The notes beneath the pieces are model-generated. The model searched no databases. It saw only the letters and a program-made list of their open reading frames with translations, and had not been told where the DNA came from. Below, piece by piece: positions 34,148 to 44,635 of a DNA stretch of 64,000 nucleotides. The translations under genes and the position numbers were made by a program. Numbering within the stretch: position 1 is the stretch's first letter; each line of letters starts with the position of its first letter. Source of the stretch: UBA5614 sp034678545 (GTDB taxonomy: Bacteria; Cloacimonadota; Cloacimonadia; Cloacimonadales; Cloacimonadaceae); NCBI GenBank assembly GCA_034678545.1, contig JAXDBS010000024.1, positions 16,510 to 80,509 on the forward strand, in the 5' to 3' direction.

Positions 34148-37100
34148 TTATCGGCGCACTCCATCTCTAACTGCCAGGACATAGTAATATTTTTGTTCTG
34201 CTTCAGGCAGGGCGGCAATCCAGGAGACACGGCTGCGGGCGGTGGGCTGACAGTGTGAATAGCGCGCGGTTTTACTTGCAATCAATCCCTGCTCCATGGA
34301 AGCGGAGGATCTGGCAAAGGAGCCGGACACTGTCACATCAATAAAGCCCTGATCCGGATAATCCGAGGCGAAGACCTTGTAGGAATCCACCCCTACGCTT
34401 TCGTCCCAGCTCAGGGTAAGCAGGCCGTCGGAGACCGAGAGGGCCAGGTTACGGGGTTCCGACAGGTCCGGCTGGCCGAAGTTGAACTGGAACGGAACCA
34501 ACGGATCGCCCAAGACCTGGTTGTTTACAAAGGGCAGGGTCTCCAGGGCCGTGTAAGTGATCCCTCCGTCGGCCAGGTACAGCTTGTAGGACAGCATCTG
34601 GTTCGGCAGATTGGAATACTGGGTGAGGAAAAATACCCACTTGTCCACCACCTGGACAGGCGCGGCGACACCGCGGCACTCGTCGCCCCAGAAAGCGCCC
34701 AAGATCATGTTGGACAGATTCAGCAGCGAATCGTTGAGCAGGGCGACCGCAGTGATATTGGACGTAAATTCGTAGTCGCCCGGATCCACATTCCAGTCGC
34801 TGAGATCGCGCAGCCGCTCCACATCCCGGGCATAAACATCCTCCTGCCCGTCCCTCGCGATGGCGTAATCGGGATAGGTGAACGAGCCGGCGGAAGCCGT
34901 TTTCAGCATGTAACCTTTGCCGGGGTTCATGAACAGCATGGAACCGAACCAGCCGTAACCTTCCAGGTATTGGGAATATCCGCCCTGGCTCTTGACCAGG
35001 TCTCCGGTCAAGACGTTGGCAAGGTTGGCCAGAGCCTGGTTGACGCTGATGCTGACGTGGGGCAGATAGCCTATCCAGTTCCAGCCGCTGACATAGCTAA
35101 CGGGTGTCAGGTCCGGGTCCTGAAGCAGGCCGGTGACCTGCAGATCATCCTTTTGGGAGAGTTTGAGCTTGAACGCCTCAGTGGTGGAAAGCGCCTCCAG
35201 GTCGCCCACCCAGCCCAGGCCGGGGACAAACTGGGCGTAAGCTGTCTGGTTTTTCACTATGTCGTTGGCGGCGGGATCCAGGCTGGCAAGCAGGCTGTCC
35301 ACGCTCATTGACGAGGAGTTTAGCAGGTTCACGGAAAGCCAGTTCCAGCCAGCGTTGCAGCCGGTCGAGGCATAGAGCTCGGGATTGACGTGGATGACGA
35401 CCGGGTTCAGCGGAGTGCCATGCACCATCCCGGATTCAAAGTAAAACGCTTCTTGAATGCCGAAATGCTCCTTGGCCGCAGAGGAATCCCAGACCCGGAA
35501 GCAAAGCTGCTCATAGTTATCAAGGTCGCTGTACACCGTCAGGAAGAACTGGTAAGAGCCTGGCTGGTAAGGGACGCCGGTTAGGGCCGCAGCTCCGTGA
35601 CAGGTGTATTCCCCGGTTCCGGCATCATAGACAAAAGCGCCGATGACATCGTTGGGATCGGCGGATAAGGCCTCTTCTAGGAAAAGCTGGCCGGTGATCG
35701 TCATGGAATAATCGTAACTGTTGAATTGTGTGCTTGCCCAGCCGGGTGGATTGGTCAGGACACTGATCTCAAAGACAAGCGGTTCGCGACCCAGGGCGGG
35801 GATGTCGGCAAAGACGGTATCCCTGAACAAGCCATAACCAAGCTGATCGCTGACGCTGAAGATGATCTCCTGGTTTTCCAAAGGCAGCAGGCTGCCCGAA
35901 CCTGGATCGGCGGTCAGCCACTCGGGCAGGCCGGCCAGGGTAAAACTGGAGGTCTGGCCGCCGGAATTGTAGAGCTGCGCCGTGACCGTGAGGGGATCGC
36001 CCAGGGGCTTGATCACCTCAATGACAGGCTGAGCCCAGTAAACCGGGTTGGCGTTCACATAGAATTCCCAGCTGACGGGAGCGGCTAGAGGATTGCCTAA
36101 GACATCCGTGATCCCCTGAACGGTGGCTTCCAGGGTCTCGTTCTCCAGCCAGTAGTTGGCTATGTTGGGCACGATAGACAAAGCGTTTCCGCTGATCTGA
36201 GCATTGACATCAACCTCCATTTCCGTACGAACCACCACCAGGGAAACGCTGCCTGGCAGGAGGGAATTGGGATCGATCGCCTCTGTAAAGGAGACTGAGA
36301 TCAGATCACCCGATTGCAGGATCCCATCCGCCGGCTGGGGCAATCCCCAGACCTCGGGTGAGCTGCGGTCGATGATTCCGGATAGGGAATTGGTATAATA
36401 ATCATCCTGGATGCTGTCCGTGGTGCCCGCCCGGAGCTGGTAGCTTCCCTCTGACAGGGCGCCGACCTCCCAGTTGACAATGATATATTCGGGATGCGCG
36501 GTCAGGCTGTCCCGAGGGATCTCCAGGGCCGGCAGCCAATCCGAAGACTGGGGCTGCTTGTACTGAAGGACTAGGGAAGTGAAGTTCGGCTTGTCCAGGT
36601 CATAATCTGTCAGCATGATCTCCAGATGGTTCCCTGAGGCCTGGCTGACGATCCAGTTATCCTCCGGCCTGGCAATGCTGACCCGGCTGTAGGGCGGTTC
36701 CCAATAGACATTGAAGGATTTCTGCATCCAGAAGCTGTGCCCTTCCGGGCCATCATGCCCGCGGTCGCCCTCAGCATAGAACTCCAGGGTCAGGCCTTCA
36801 CACTCATAGGCGGCAGGCCCCTGTTCGACAGTCATGACCGCCTGGACCTGCTGGCCGGGAGGCACGTCAAAGGCCATGCGGTCCACCACGGGCAGGCCGT
36901 TGATTTTGACGATGGCTCCGCCGGGATTGGTCTCATGTTTCAGGGTCAGGAAATAACGCCTATATTCATTGGTTTGCGAAGTATTCCCCAGGTAAAGCAG
37001 GAAGGCCGCTGCCTCGCCTGACTGAAGGCCGCTGACAGTATAGGTATTGGCTGAAAAGCTGACGCCGTCCCGCGGCAGGGTGTTCGGCTCCCAGCGGTTG

Positions 37101-40100
37101 GAGGAGGCGCCGGCCAGCAAATCGAACACCGGGGTTCCGTAAACGGGGTCTTTCTTGATGTCCACGGTGAAATAATCGGGCTGGAAATTCAGGTAGCTGA
37201 CCTCGTCGTCATCGGCCAATTCGTAGCTGAGGGAAGCCCCGGTCTCGTATGAATCGGTGGTGGAGCCCCCGATGGTCAAAGCGGTCTCGAAGGTGAATCC
37301 GGCTGTGCCGCCTATGCCGTTGACCGCCACGCCGATCTCCGTGCCGAAGGAGGAACTGACTGTCACGTCGAAGTTGTGCGTGTAGGTGGTATTGGTCGTG
37401 GCTGTCTCTTCATAGAGGTATCCTGCCCCGGCATTGAAAGAGACATTGCTCGGATGGTTGGGGTTGGTTACGGCGTTGGCGATGTTGTCCGAGTTCATGT
37501 CAACGTAACTTTGCCACATGGAGGCAGAGGTGCTGTCGCCTATGGCCAGAAGGTTGGGAATCACATTGTTCAGGATTTGCGCTTCCGTGTACATATAGAC
37601 TGTGGCAAAGCCATCCGGCACTACCATGACGTTGTTGCGGACCATCACCGCCTGGGTGGTGTCATTCCACACAACCTCCCTGGTTAGGCCCCAGATCAGG
37701 TTGAGAGCGCCCCCCACGTAGAGATCGGATTCGCGCCCGATCAGCATGTCCCGGTCAGAGGTTTTATATTCCTCTGAGGTGGTCAGAGTCAGTTTGACTT
37801 CCTTGGAGTCCGTTTGTTTATACTGGCAGGACAAGCCGAAACTGAGGTCAAAGGTGAAGTCCCATTCGGTCTGGACTGAGAAGATCATCCCGGCTTCCGT
37901 GACGATGTTGGCCCCCAGGTGAAGATTCCTATAGGTTCCGGCCTCGTATTTGCTGCTGCAGGCAATGCTCATCGCCGTGGAGGTGCTGCTGGAATTTTTA
38001 AAAGAAGCATAGCTGGCGTCTCCGGGGGGATCATGCAGGATCAGGAACGGCAACTCCGGAGACGTGGTGGCGTAGGTGCTTTCCGTTGGCCTGGCGCCTT
38101 GGATAACCGCCCAATCGGTTTGAGTTGCATAGCGGTCAAGCTGTGTTTCATGGATCGTGACTTCCAGCATATTCTGATAGGGGCGCTCCCCTCCGTCCAG
38201 GATGTTGGGCAGATAGGGGGCGAAACGGTAGTAATAAGTTTGCTCGCCGGAAAAGTCGGCATCCGTTTCGCTGACGGCCCCTACGTCGTCCGTGATGTGG
38301 ATGTCGCAATCGGTCAGCCAGGTCTTGCGTTCAGGAAATCCGGGCAGGCTGTAGTCCTCCATTGCCCTGATCTGCAATTCGATCCATTCATTCTGCTCAA
38401 GCACATAAAAGCCGTACAGGGAATCCGTATCTGAGCTCAGGAATTTCAGCTCCAGCCCGGCCGGCCATTCAACCTCAGCCTGCAGGTCCGCATGCCATTC
38501 AAAGCGCAGGGTGTCCGGAGCTGTATTGGCGTCCGTCAGGTCAAGATGTTGGGTCTTGATGGACTGGAACTGGTCATTCACCGCCAGGGCAAAGGGATCG
38601 TCCCCGGCCGGATTGACAGTGACATTAAAATCTAGCGGAGGTATTGATGCCACCAGGACCATGCCCGTGTACCAGTCCTCTCCCGTAACCTCGCGGCTGT
38701 AAAGGCCGTCCAGCGAGCTCAGGGATATGTCAAACTCGCCGATGGGATAGGAATCGCTGCCACCCGCCACCTGGACCAGCAGCCCTGTGGTAAACACATC
38801 CAAAAAATCAATCCCGGTCCTGGGATAGGTGACCACTCCCAGGTTCCATTCCCGGTCGAATGTATGGGCCTTGTAACTGACAGAAACCAGGCAGTCTGTC
38901 CCGTGTTCCACCTCCATCACGTAGTAACCTTCCTCATCGGTCATGACCACCGGCACCGCTTGGGACCCGTTCAGGAAAAGAGTGGCGCCCGCCACCGGGC
39001 AGACCGTTCCGTAATACCTGATATGCCCCGAGATCGGGATCATGGAGTTGTCAATGAAGTCCACGTTATCGGCACTGATGTTGCTGATGGAGAGCGTGAC
39101 CAGGCGCTGTTCGGGCTGGAACATGTGGCCCGGCTTGCTGGGCGTCACAGTGAAAGTGGTGTAATTGCCGTACGGGATCTGGGAGATCACATAGGCTCCC
39201 CAGTTGTCTGTGACCCCGCCCAGCATGATGCCGGGCTCGTCTGTGCTCCAGGCAGCGTTGGTGACTGCTATGTGGGCAAAGTTGGTGGCGTCGAACACCT
39301 GGCCGCCGGTGCCTTCGTTCATTGCCCAGTAGCCGATCAGACCGGCGGAATTCCAAGCCGGCACCAGGTTCATGTGGTTTTGGATCTCCTCCTGGGTTCG
39401 GGCTGTGTTCCACAGGCGGAGGTCATCCAGGTATCCCGTTAAAGATGTACTGTCAGTAAATATCCGGCCTCCGGGCGTATCGGTCAGGAGGAGCGAAGAA
39501 TCCGCCACGCAGAACCCATCGAGGTAAAGGCTGGCGACTTCAGCGGCAGCGTCATAGCTGAGCGCGATGTGATGCCAGGCGTTGTCATTGACGAGCAGGG
39601 AATCGTTTTCCTGTATGAGCGAGCTGTCGCCGTCCGTGTAAAGCAGTTGGCCGGAGGACGTGATCTTTAGCTGCTTCAGGTCTGTTTCCGCGTCATCAGT
39701 TTTGGAGAGCAAAGCAAGCTCGGACACGGATGTCCTGACCCAGGTTTCCAGCGTAAAGCTGTTTCCCAGGTCCGCGTCCGGAGCTGCCACTTCGAAATAT
39801 GAGCCGGCCGCGAACTGCAGGCAATAGCCTCCGGAAGGTTCGAGCGAGATTTTCACTCCCGACACAGGATTGTTGTTGGGAGTTTGGACCTTGCCTGTGA
39901 TGATGCCGTTGGGCTTGATATAGCCGGTGTCGGTTATGGGGTTGGACAGCTCTCCCCCGGCATAGGCCAGCAAAGTGTAGGAATGCATCTGGCCGGGGAT
40001 GGCGCTGTAATCGGCATAAACTGTGATGTGAGGATAGAGCGTTACCTGCAGGGAGCCGTCCCTGAAAATCTGGAATCCGTCGTTCGGCAGGTAGTTGTCT

Positions 40101-43100
40101 GGATAACTCCAGCTCAAATACACGTGTCCTGGATAATCATTGCTGCCGTCCGTTGCTGAAAAGTCAGAGGGATCCAGCAGGCCCTGGAATTCACAGGCCC
40201 CGATATCGGGCCTGTCATAAATGCTTAGGGTGTGAGCGTGGATGCGCGGATTTCCCATGATATCTGTCAGGGGCAGGTCCGGGTAGCTGGCCGGGTCGGG
40301 TATCCCCCTGTTCATGCAGGGCGAGGTGGACAGCAGGATATAGTATTCCTGGGCGGCTGGATCGAACCTGGGATCGGAATTGATATTGGTCGGGCCGCTG
40401 CAGCCGCCCTGTACGTTACAATATAACACAATCATGGATCCTGATATCGGTGAGTTCCCGTTGTTCCAGATGATGCAACCGAACACCCTGGCATATTCAG
40501 AGTTGCTGGCCAGGATGGCTCCCGGGCTTCCGGTGGAATCGTTATCTGCGATTGTAAGATGGGCCAGTAGCGGATCGGCGTTCTCCAGATAGACCGCGCT
40601 GCCACCCCCGGAAGCGCTGTTATGATGCAGAATCGTATTGTAGAATTCGGCAGAGGAGTTAAGCACGGCCAAGGCGCCTCCCTGTTCGGCTGTGCCTTCG
40701 CTTAAAGTGCAGTTGCTGACGTTTAATTTATCATAGCCGTCCACATAGATCATGCCGCCTTCAGGCAGGTCCCCGCCTCCGGCCAGGCCATGGCTGAGTT
40801 CACAGTAGGATACAAATGATGTATCTGCAGCGTTGTTTTGACCCAGGAAGGCCAGGCCGTCCCAGCCCGCTACTTCGTTTTGGGCTGTGAGGATAATGCC
40901 GCTGCTGCTTGTCCCTGTTGCGTCCAGGCTTCCGTAAACGTCAATGCCTGTCTGGGGAGCGAACTGCAGATTGGCTCCATCGGGAATGGCCAGTTCAGTT
41001 CCATGCGGAATTGTCAGATTGTGGTTTATGCTCATGCTTCCCGAAAGTGTAAAGTCATAAGGCACAACTCCTGATGCCGACTGGTCTTCATAAGCGCCCA
41101 GGTCAATACGGGCGAGGAGTGAGTCTACCTGCGCATTCACGCTGCCGGTTGGGAGATATATCCTGGGGTTGCCTGCAATATCAGACTGGCTGAGAGCGGA
41201 ATTCGGTTCACCCCGGTTGATGCAGGGCGACCAGGCTTTGAGGCTATAAGGATGTTCTCCTGTACCAGTAAATTCTGGGTCAATATCTAGACAAAATTCA
41301 TAATTGCCGGTATAAGTTTCTCCTGATTCCAATCCGAAAGCGCTGGACCCGCCCTGTATGTCGCAATAACGGATATCCGGGTCGTCCCATCCCAGATATA
41401 TCTGACTGCCTGCTGCAGCTGTATTCCCCCAGACTATGTTATTGCACAATCTGATAGTTGATTCATCGTAGCGAATGCCACCCCCGCTTTCTGTAGCGTG
41501 ATTATCTGCTATGGTATTGTTTCTGAATTTATCCCTTTCCGGATCGCTCAGTTCGGCCAGACAACCAACTATTCTGATTCCACCTCCAATTCGGGATATA
41601 TTGTTGGCTATCAAGTTGTTTACTACCGGTCCGGGATAACTGTAATTGCAAGCAATTTCAATACCCCCGCCAGTTATACCTGAATCATTATAAAGCACTG
41701 AATTGTTTTCTAATTTGATATAACTTGCATATGAGCTGATCCCTCCGCCAATGTTTATTGCTCTGTTATGACTCAGGAGCGAATTGGATAAACGCATCCT
41801 GGTTGTCGATAAGATATTGATCGCACCTCCAGCAAACCCATCCTCCAGAACCGGATCCAGATTATTGCCACTGGCTTTGGCATATTCAAGGATGCAGTGA
41901 TCAATGATAGTAGAATCCGATACGTCAGTGGTATTGACTGTGATTCCATTCCAGCTTCCGGCTGTTGTCAAAGAATCAATCGGTTCCCAGAATCCTGTCG
42001 TATCGGCCACAGTAAAGCGGATTTCATTCCCGGCAGTACCGAGAGCCTGCAGACTGCCTTTAGCCAAGATTCCGTAGTGTCCCAGGAAATTGAGCGTAGC
42101 CCCGGGACTAATCGTCAACTTAACAGTGGATGGGATTGTAATATCCCCCCAGACGGTAATGGTTTTGACGGGGAAGGTCAGGTTTGCTGCCAGGGTGCCC
42201 TTGTAATAATACCCGTTTTCAGGCCAGTCGGAATCAGGCTTCGTGCCACCATAGGCAAAGGCGTTGATCAGGCCGGAGCGGTTGAATATAATGGCTGTTG
42301 ACGTCTCGTTAAAAATGTAATTAGCCAGCAGCCCTGAGATTGAACCGGTCAGTTCCTGATGCCTGTAATCCCAGATCTGGTTAGCAGTCAGGGCTGTGTT
42401 CCAGATCCGCACCTGGTCTATTACGCCGGGAAAGACAGCTCCTCCCGCCGCTGAATTGCCGATGTCCCACTGGTCAGTAGTGCCGGGGGTGATAAGCGCC
42501 GGCCCGCTGCGCGTAACTGAGTTGGCCAGCCAGCCGTTTATATATAAAGCGCATAATCCGTTGGTGTTCACAGACACCGTCACATGATACCACTGATTGG
42601 CCTTGAACCCACTCCAGGATAACGAAAACGATCCTGTTGTCAGATACACCGTGGCATTGACCTGGTCGTTCAGCAGGCTGATTTGGGTCAGCGAGGTATG
42701 CTTGAGGATCATCCTGGTTGAGGTGGGCAGCGTTTCAGCTTTTACCCAGGCCTCCGCCGTGAACTGCGTAACTGAAGTGGTCCACAGGTTGGGGAACTGC
42801 ACCCAGGCATTGCCGGCAGCGAACCGGTAAGCCTTGTCCCCGGAATAGGTCTCCTCCAACTGAGTGGCAGGCTGCTGCAGGTATGTGGCAGTTCCATAGA
42901 ATTCCCCGATGGTATTATCTGTAACATCGTAGTATCCAGGTATATATGACAGATATGTATCAAAACTGAAGTAGGTTAAAAGGCCCGTCTCGGTTCCCTG
43001 CATTTTGTTGTAGCGGTTGAAACTGACCTGATTTTGTGACCGGGCATAATTCCAGATGCGCAGCTCGTCGATTTTGCCCTTGAAGCAAGTTGAACCTTCC

Positions 43101-43585
43101 TTCCTGCTGCTGATGACAGGAAACTGATTGTGAGTGGGATTGGGGGTTACCGGCAAGGGCCACGACGCCCCCAACGCACCGTCCTTGTAGACATACCTGT
43201 TGGTTCCGCTGCGTACCGCGGCAAAATGGTGCCATTGATTTGCTGTATTTGAAATTTCCACGCCTATGGGAACCCCATCCACCCGGAAGACCAGGTAACT
43301 CTCATTATAACCCGTATCGTAATCCAAAAAGATGGACCAGTGGTTGCCGGTAGGGTTTGAACCGATATTGTCAATAATAAACTGGTCTGATGTGATGTCT
43401 CTCAAGTTCAGCCAGAGCTCGATGGTGAAATCCCCTGCGAATACATCATTGCTGGCGATGGAGATCGTTTGGTTCTGGCTTTCATACTGCGGCGGGTTCA
43501 ATTGCGCGCAGTTGGTGAAATGGTACGCCCCGAAGACACAAGTGATGCCTGTAAAAAGCAGGCAGATGAAAAAAATCCTTTTCAT
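34148..43585 (-). CDS. Giant secreted multidomain surface protein (LamG, beta-helix, Fn3, Big_5)
   Basis: 3145 residues. A signal peptide (MKRIFFICLLF start) is followed by two LamG/concanavalin-like domains (about 20-215 and 240-440, each with TIELWLN or TAEAWVK type strands and WHHFAAV or WYHVTVS). A right-handed beta-helix region (about 495-1110) carries many N.(I/L).....G.GGGI repeats. An Fn3 (about 1140-1230), a third LamG (about 1265-1430), sandwich modules, a large central region rich in Ser/Thr, an SbsA-like Big_5 domain (about 2415-2505), two GWNW segments (about 2745 and 2833) and a final Fn3 follow. No T9SS tag is seen at the C-terminus. AAAGGAG lies 7 bases before ATG 43585. Probably an adhesin or carbohydrate-binding surface protein. 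Confidence 0.88.
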   Translation of the reverse strand: MKRIFFICLLFTGITCVFGAYHFTNCAQLNPPQYESQNQTISIASNDVFAGDFTIELWLNLRDITSDQFIIDNIGSNPTGNHWSIFLDYDTGYNESYLVFRVDGVPIGVEISNTANQWHHFAAVRSGTNRYVYKDGALGASWPLPVTPNPTHNQFPVISSRKEGSTCFKGKIDELRIWNYARSQNQVSFNRYNKMQGTETGLLTYFSFDTYLSYIPGYYDVTDNTIGEFYGTATYLQQPATQLEETYSGDKAYRFAAGNAWVQFPNLWTTSVTQFTAEAWVKAETLPTSTRMILKHTSLTQISLLNDQVNATVYLTTGSFSLSWSGFKANQWYHVTVSVNTNGLCALYINGWLANSVTRSGPALITPGTTDQWDIGNSAAGGAVFPGVIDQVRIWNTALTANQIWDYRHQELTGSISGLLANYIFNETSTAIIFNRSGLINAFAYGGTKPDSDWPENGYYYKGTLAANLTFPVKTITVWGDITIPSTVKLTISPGATLNFLGHYGILAKGSLQALGTAGNEIRFTVADTTGFWEPIDSLTTAGSWNGITVNTTDVSDSTIIDHCILEYAKASGNNLDPVLEDGFAGGAINILSTTRMRLSNSLLSHNRAINIGGGISSYASYIKLENNSVLYNDSGITGGGIEIACNYSYPGPVVNNLIANNISRIGGGIRIVGCLAELSDPERDKFRNNTIADNHATESGGGIRYDESTIRLCNNIVWGNTAAAGSQIYLGWDDPDIRYCDIQGGSSAFGLESGETYTGNYEFCLDIDPEFTGTGEHPYSLKAWSPCINRGEPNSALSQSDIAGNPRIYLPTGSVNAQVDSLLARIDLGAYEDQSASGVVPYDFTLSGSMSINHNLTIPHGTELAIPDGANLQFAPQTGIDVYGSLDATGTSSSGIILTAQNEVAGWDGLAFLGQNNAADTSFVSYCELSHGLAGGGDLPEGGMIYVDGYDKLNVSNCTLSEGTAEQGGALAVLNSSAEFYNTILHHNSASGGGSAVYLENADPLLAHLTIADNDSTGSPGAILASNSEYARVFGCIIWNNGNSPISGSMIVLYCNVQGGCSGPTNINSDPRFDPAAQEYYILLSTSPCMNRGIPDPASYPDLPLTDIMGNPRIHAHTLSIYDRPDIGACEFQGLLDPSDFSATDGSNDYPGHVYLSWSYPDNYLPNDGFQIFRDGSLQVTLYPHITVYADYSAIPGQMHSYTLLAYAGGELSNPITDTGYIKPNGIITGKVQTPNNNPVSGVKISLEPSGGYCLQFAAGSYFEVAAPDADLGNSFTLETWVRTSVSELALLSKTDDAETDLKQLKITSSGQLLYTDGDSSLIQENDSLLVNDNAWHHIALSYDAAAEVASLYLDGFCVADSSLLLTDTPGGRIFTDSTSLTGYLDDLRLWNTARTQEEIQNHMNLVPAWNSAGLIGYWAMNEGTGGQVFDATNFAHIAVTNAAWSTDEPGIMLGGVTDNWGAYVISQIPYGNYTTFTVTPSKPGHMFQPEQRLVTLSISNISADNVDFIDNSMIPISGHIRYYGTVCPVAGATLFLNGSQAVPVVMTDEEGYYVMEVEHGTDCLVSVSYKAHTFDREWNLGVVTYPRTGIDFLDVFTTGLLVQVAGGSDSYPIGEFDISLSSLDGLYSREVTGEDWYTGMVLVASIPPLDFNVTVNPAGDDPFALAVNDQFQSIKTQHLDLTDANTAPDTLRFEWHADLQAEVEWPAGLELKFLSSDTDSLYGFYVLEQNEWIELQIRAMEDYSLPGFPERKTWLTDCDIHITDDVGAVSETDADFSGEQTYYYRFAPYLPNILDGGERPYQNMLEVTIHETQLDRYATQTDWAVIQGARPTESTYATTSPELPFLILHDPPGDASYASFKNSSSTSTAMSIACSSKYEAGTYRNLHLGANIVTEAGMIFSVQTEWDFTFDLSFGLSCQYKQTDSKEVKLTLTTSEEYKTSDRDMLIGRESDLYVGGALNLIWGLTREVVWNDTTQAVMVRNNVMVVPDGFATVYMYTEAQILNNVIPNLLAIGDSTSASMWQSYVDMNSDNIANAVTNPNHPSNVSFNAGAGYLYEETATTNTTYTHNFDVTVSSSFGTEIGVAVNGIGGTAGFTFETALTIGGSTTDSYETGASLSYELADDDEVSYLNFQPDYFTVDIKKDPVYGTPVFDLLAGASSNRWEPNTLPRDGVSFSANTYTVSGLQSGEAAAFLLYLGNTSQTNEYRRYFLTLKHETNPGGAIVKINGLPVVDRMAFDVPPGQQVQAVMTVEQGPAAYECEGLTLEFYAEGDRGHDGPEGHSFWMQKSFNVYWEPPYSRVSIARPEDNWIVSQASGNHLEIMLTDYDLDKPNFTSLVLQYKQPQSSDWLPALEIPRDSLTAHPEYIIVNWEVGALSEGSYQLRAGTTDSIQDDYYTNSLSGIIDRSSPEVWGLPQPADGILQSGDLISVSFTEAIDPNSLLPGSVSLVVVRTEMEVDVNAQISGNALSIVPNIANYWLENETLEATVQGITDVLGNPLAAPVSWEFYVNANPVYWAQPVIEVIKPLGDPLTVTAQLYNSGGQTSSFTLAGLPEWLTADPGSGSLLPLENQEIIFSVSDQLGYGLFRDTVFADIPALGREPLVFEISVLTNPPGWASTQFNSYDYSMTITGQLFLEEALSADPNDVIGAFVYDAGTGEYTCHGAAALTGVPYQPGSYQFFLTVYSDLDNYEQLCFRVWDSSAAKEHFGIQEAFYFESGMVHGTPLNPVVIHVNPELYASTGCNAGWNWLSVNLLNSSSMSVDSLLASLDPAANDIVKNQTAYAQFVPGLGWVGDLEALSTTEAFKLKLSQKDDLQVTGLLQDPDLTPVSYVSGWNWIGYLPHVSISVNQALANLANVLTGDLVKSQGGYSQYLEGYGWFGSMLFMNPGKGYMLKTASAGSFTYPDYAIARDGQEDVYARDVERLRDLSDWNVDPGDYEFTSNITAVALLNDSLLNLSNMILGAFWGDECRGVAAPVQVVDKWVFFLTQYSNLPNQMLSYKLYLADGGITYTALETLPFVNNQVLGDPLVPFQFNFGQPDLSEPRNLALSVSDGLLTLSWDESVGVDSYKVFASDYPDQGFIDVTVSGSFARSSASMEQGLIASKTARYSHCQPTARSRVSWIAALPEAEQKYYYVLAVRDGVRR

Positions 43586-43967
43586 GGCATGCTCCTTTCT
43601 GTGCAAATGTTTTATTATGATAATACTATTAGGATTGGATAGATGGTCTGGAATGTAATGGATCAGAGGATTTTGGGTGGATTTTATTTGAGCTCTGCCC
43701 TTATGCCGTTGTAAGATGCACTCTCCGAAACCGGTCAGGTGCTCGCTCAAGCCTGGCATGACTCCCCCTTGGAGTGGCATGCTTGGTTATTTTTTCCCCT
43801 TTACAATTACCTCTTCAGCCTTACTGACTTGCTCCCGGACAAAAATGTGCTTATGCCCTTCATGTCCTGAACAGCCTGTGAAGTGCTACTGTTTTTCTTT
43901 CTTTAGAGTTTTTCCTGCTTTATGGGCTGTCAAGTCTTTTTTTATATCCGGGCAGAGTCTGCGTCCA
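43586..43967. other. Leader and upstream region of the giant protein gene
   Basis: About 380 bases with no gene. 43586-43680 is AT-rich and should hold the minus-strand promoter, though no clean pair of hexamers stands out. A hairpin at about 43756-43782 (GCATG and ACTCC paired with GGAGT and CATGC, with a CC bulge) is followed on the plus side by a T run, but no plus-strand gene precedes it. Confidence 0.4.
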
Positions 43968-43997
43968 AAGGAAAAGGCAGGACTGATATCCTGCCTT
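43968..43997 (-). terminator. Intrinsic terminator behind the permease remnant
   Basis: Nine-base-pair stem AAGGCAGGA / TCCTGCCTT with a 6-base loop, followed on the minus strand by a T-rich tail. It ends 20 bases after the permease remnant stop, suggesting the gene was once a functional transcription unit end. Confidence 0.65.
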
Positions 43998-44016
43998 CTC
44001 CGGTTATCTTTAGACT

Positions 44017-44325
44017 TTATTTCAGATGCGAGAGATCGAATCCCGGAATAAAGAGCTTCTTCTCCAGCCTGTCGGTCAGCTTGGACACGATCCAGATCAA
44101 GCCGAGATAAACGGCGCTGATCAGCAGGTAGATCTGCAGGTGATAAAACGTGTCGGAAGCGAAGAACTTGGCCTGCGCCAGCAGTTCCGGCTCCTGGATG
44201 ATGTAGGCGACGGAAGTGTATTTAACCAGGTAGATGATCTCTTTCGCCGCCTGCCATTTGGACAGCCCGATGGCATAGGCTGATTTCATTTGTTCAGTGG
44301 TGATGGGGAGAAATCCGCCTTTCTC
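44017..44325 (-). pseudogene. Polar amino-acid ABC transporter permease (HisM family), 5'-truncated remnant
   Basis: The translation contains the C-terminal part of a HisM/GlnP-type permease: AYAIGLSKWQAAKEIIYL (the EAA loop, residues where the ATPase docks), then VKYTSVAYIIQEPELLAQAKFF and a final helix with YLLISAVYLGLIWIV and LTDRLEKKL. Normal proteins are about 220-280 residues. Here everything before the EAA loop is missing, and about 15-25 residues between KEIIYL and VKYTS are also gone. The upstream border falls at the palindromic repeat copy 2. A terminator still follows. No other ABC subunits lie nearby, so this is a dead fragment. Confidence 0.75.
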
Positions 44326-44334
44326 TGGTTTGTC

Positions 44335-44417
44335 CCCCTTTTGCACTACGGACCCATTACGGACCCAATACGGACATTGTCCGTATTGGGTCCGTAATGC
44401 TTCCAAGGGCGAAGCAG
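44335..44417 (+). repeat. Palindromic repeat family, copy 2
   Basis: A perfect 20-bp stem with a 3-base loop: 44356-44375 pairs with 44379-44398. The 19-base core ATTACGGACCCAATACGGA is at 44356-44374. The preceding arm TTTTGCACTACGGACCC and the following arm ending AAGGGCGAAG match the outer arms of the other copies. It borders the truncated permease. Confidence 0.9.
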
Positions 44418-44545
44418 GATTGACAAGTCAAAAAGCCAACGCGCCAATCCTACAAAATCCATACTGGATACTCGGTCAACTGCTGCGGGAGATTTGCTGA
44501 AAACACCTTTCCGGCTGTGCTGAGACTTATAGGCAAAATCAAAGC

Positions 44546-44574
44546 TTGACAAACAACGGCGAGGCAGCAATAGT
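44546..44574 (+). promoter_or_regulatory. Candidate promoter of the barrel gene at 44636
   Basis: TTGACA at 44546-44551, 17-base spacer, AATAGT at 44569-44574. This would give a leader of about 55 bases. The -35 is perfect; the -10 matches four of six. Confidence 0.5.
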
Positions 44575-44635
44575 CGGATTTGATCTTGCAGTCCATTCTT
44601 TTGAAATGGGTGCTGCGATACAACTGGAGGTGGTT

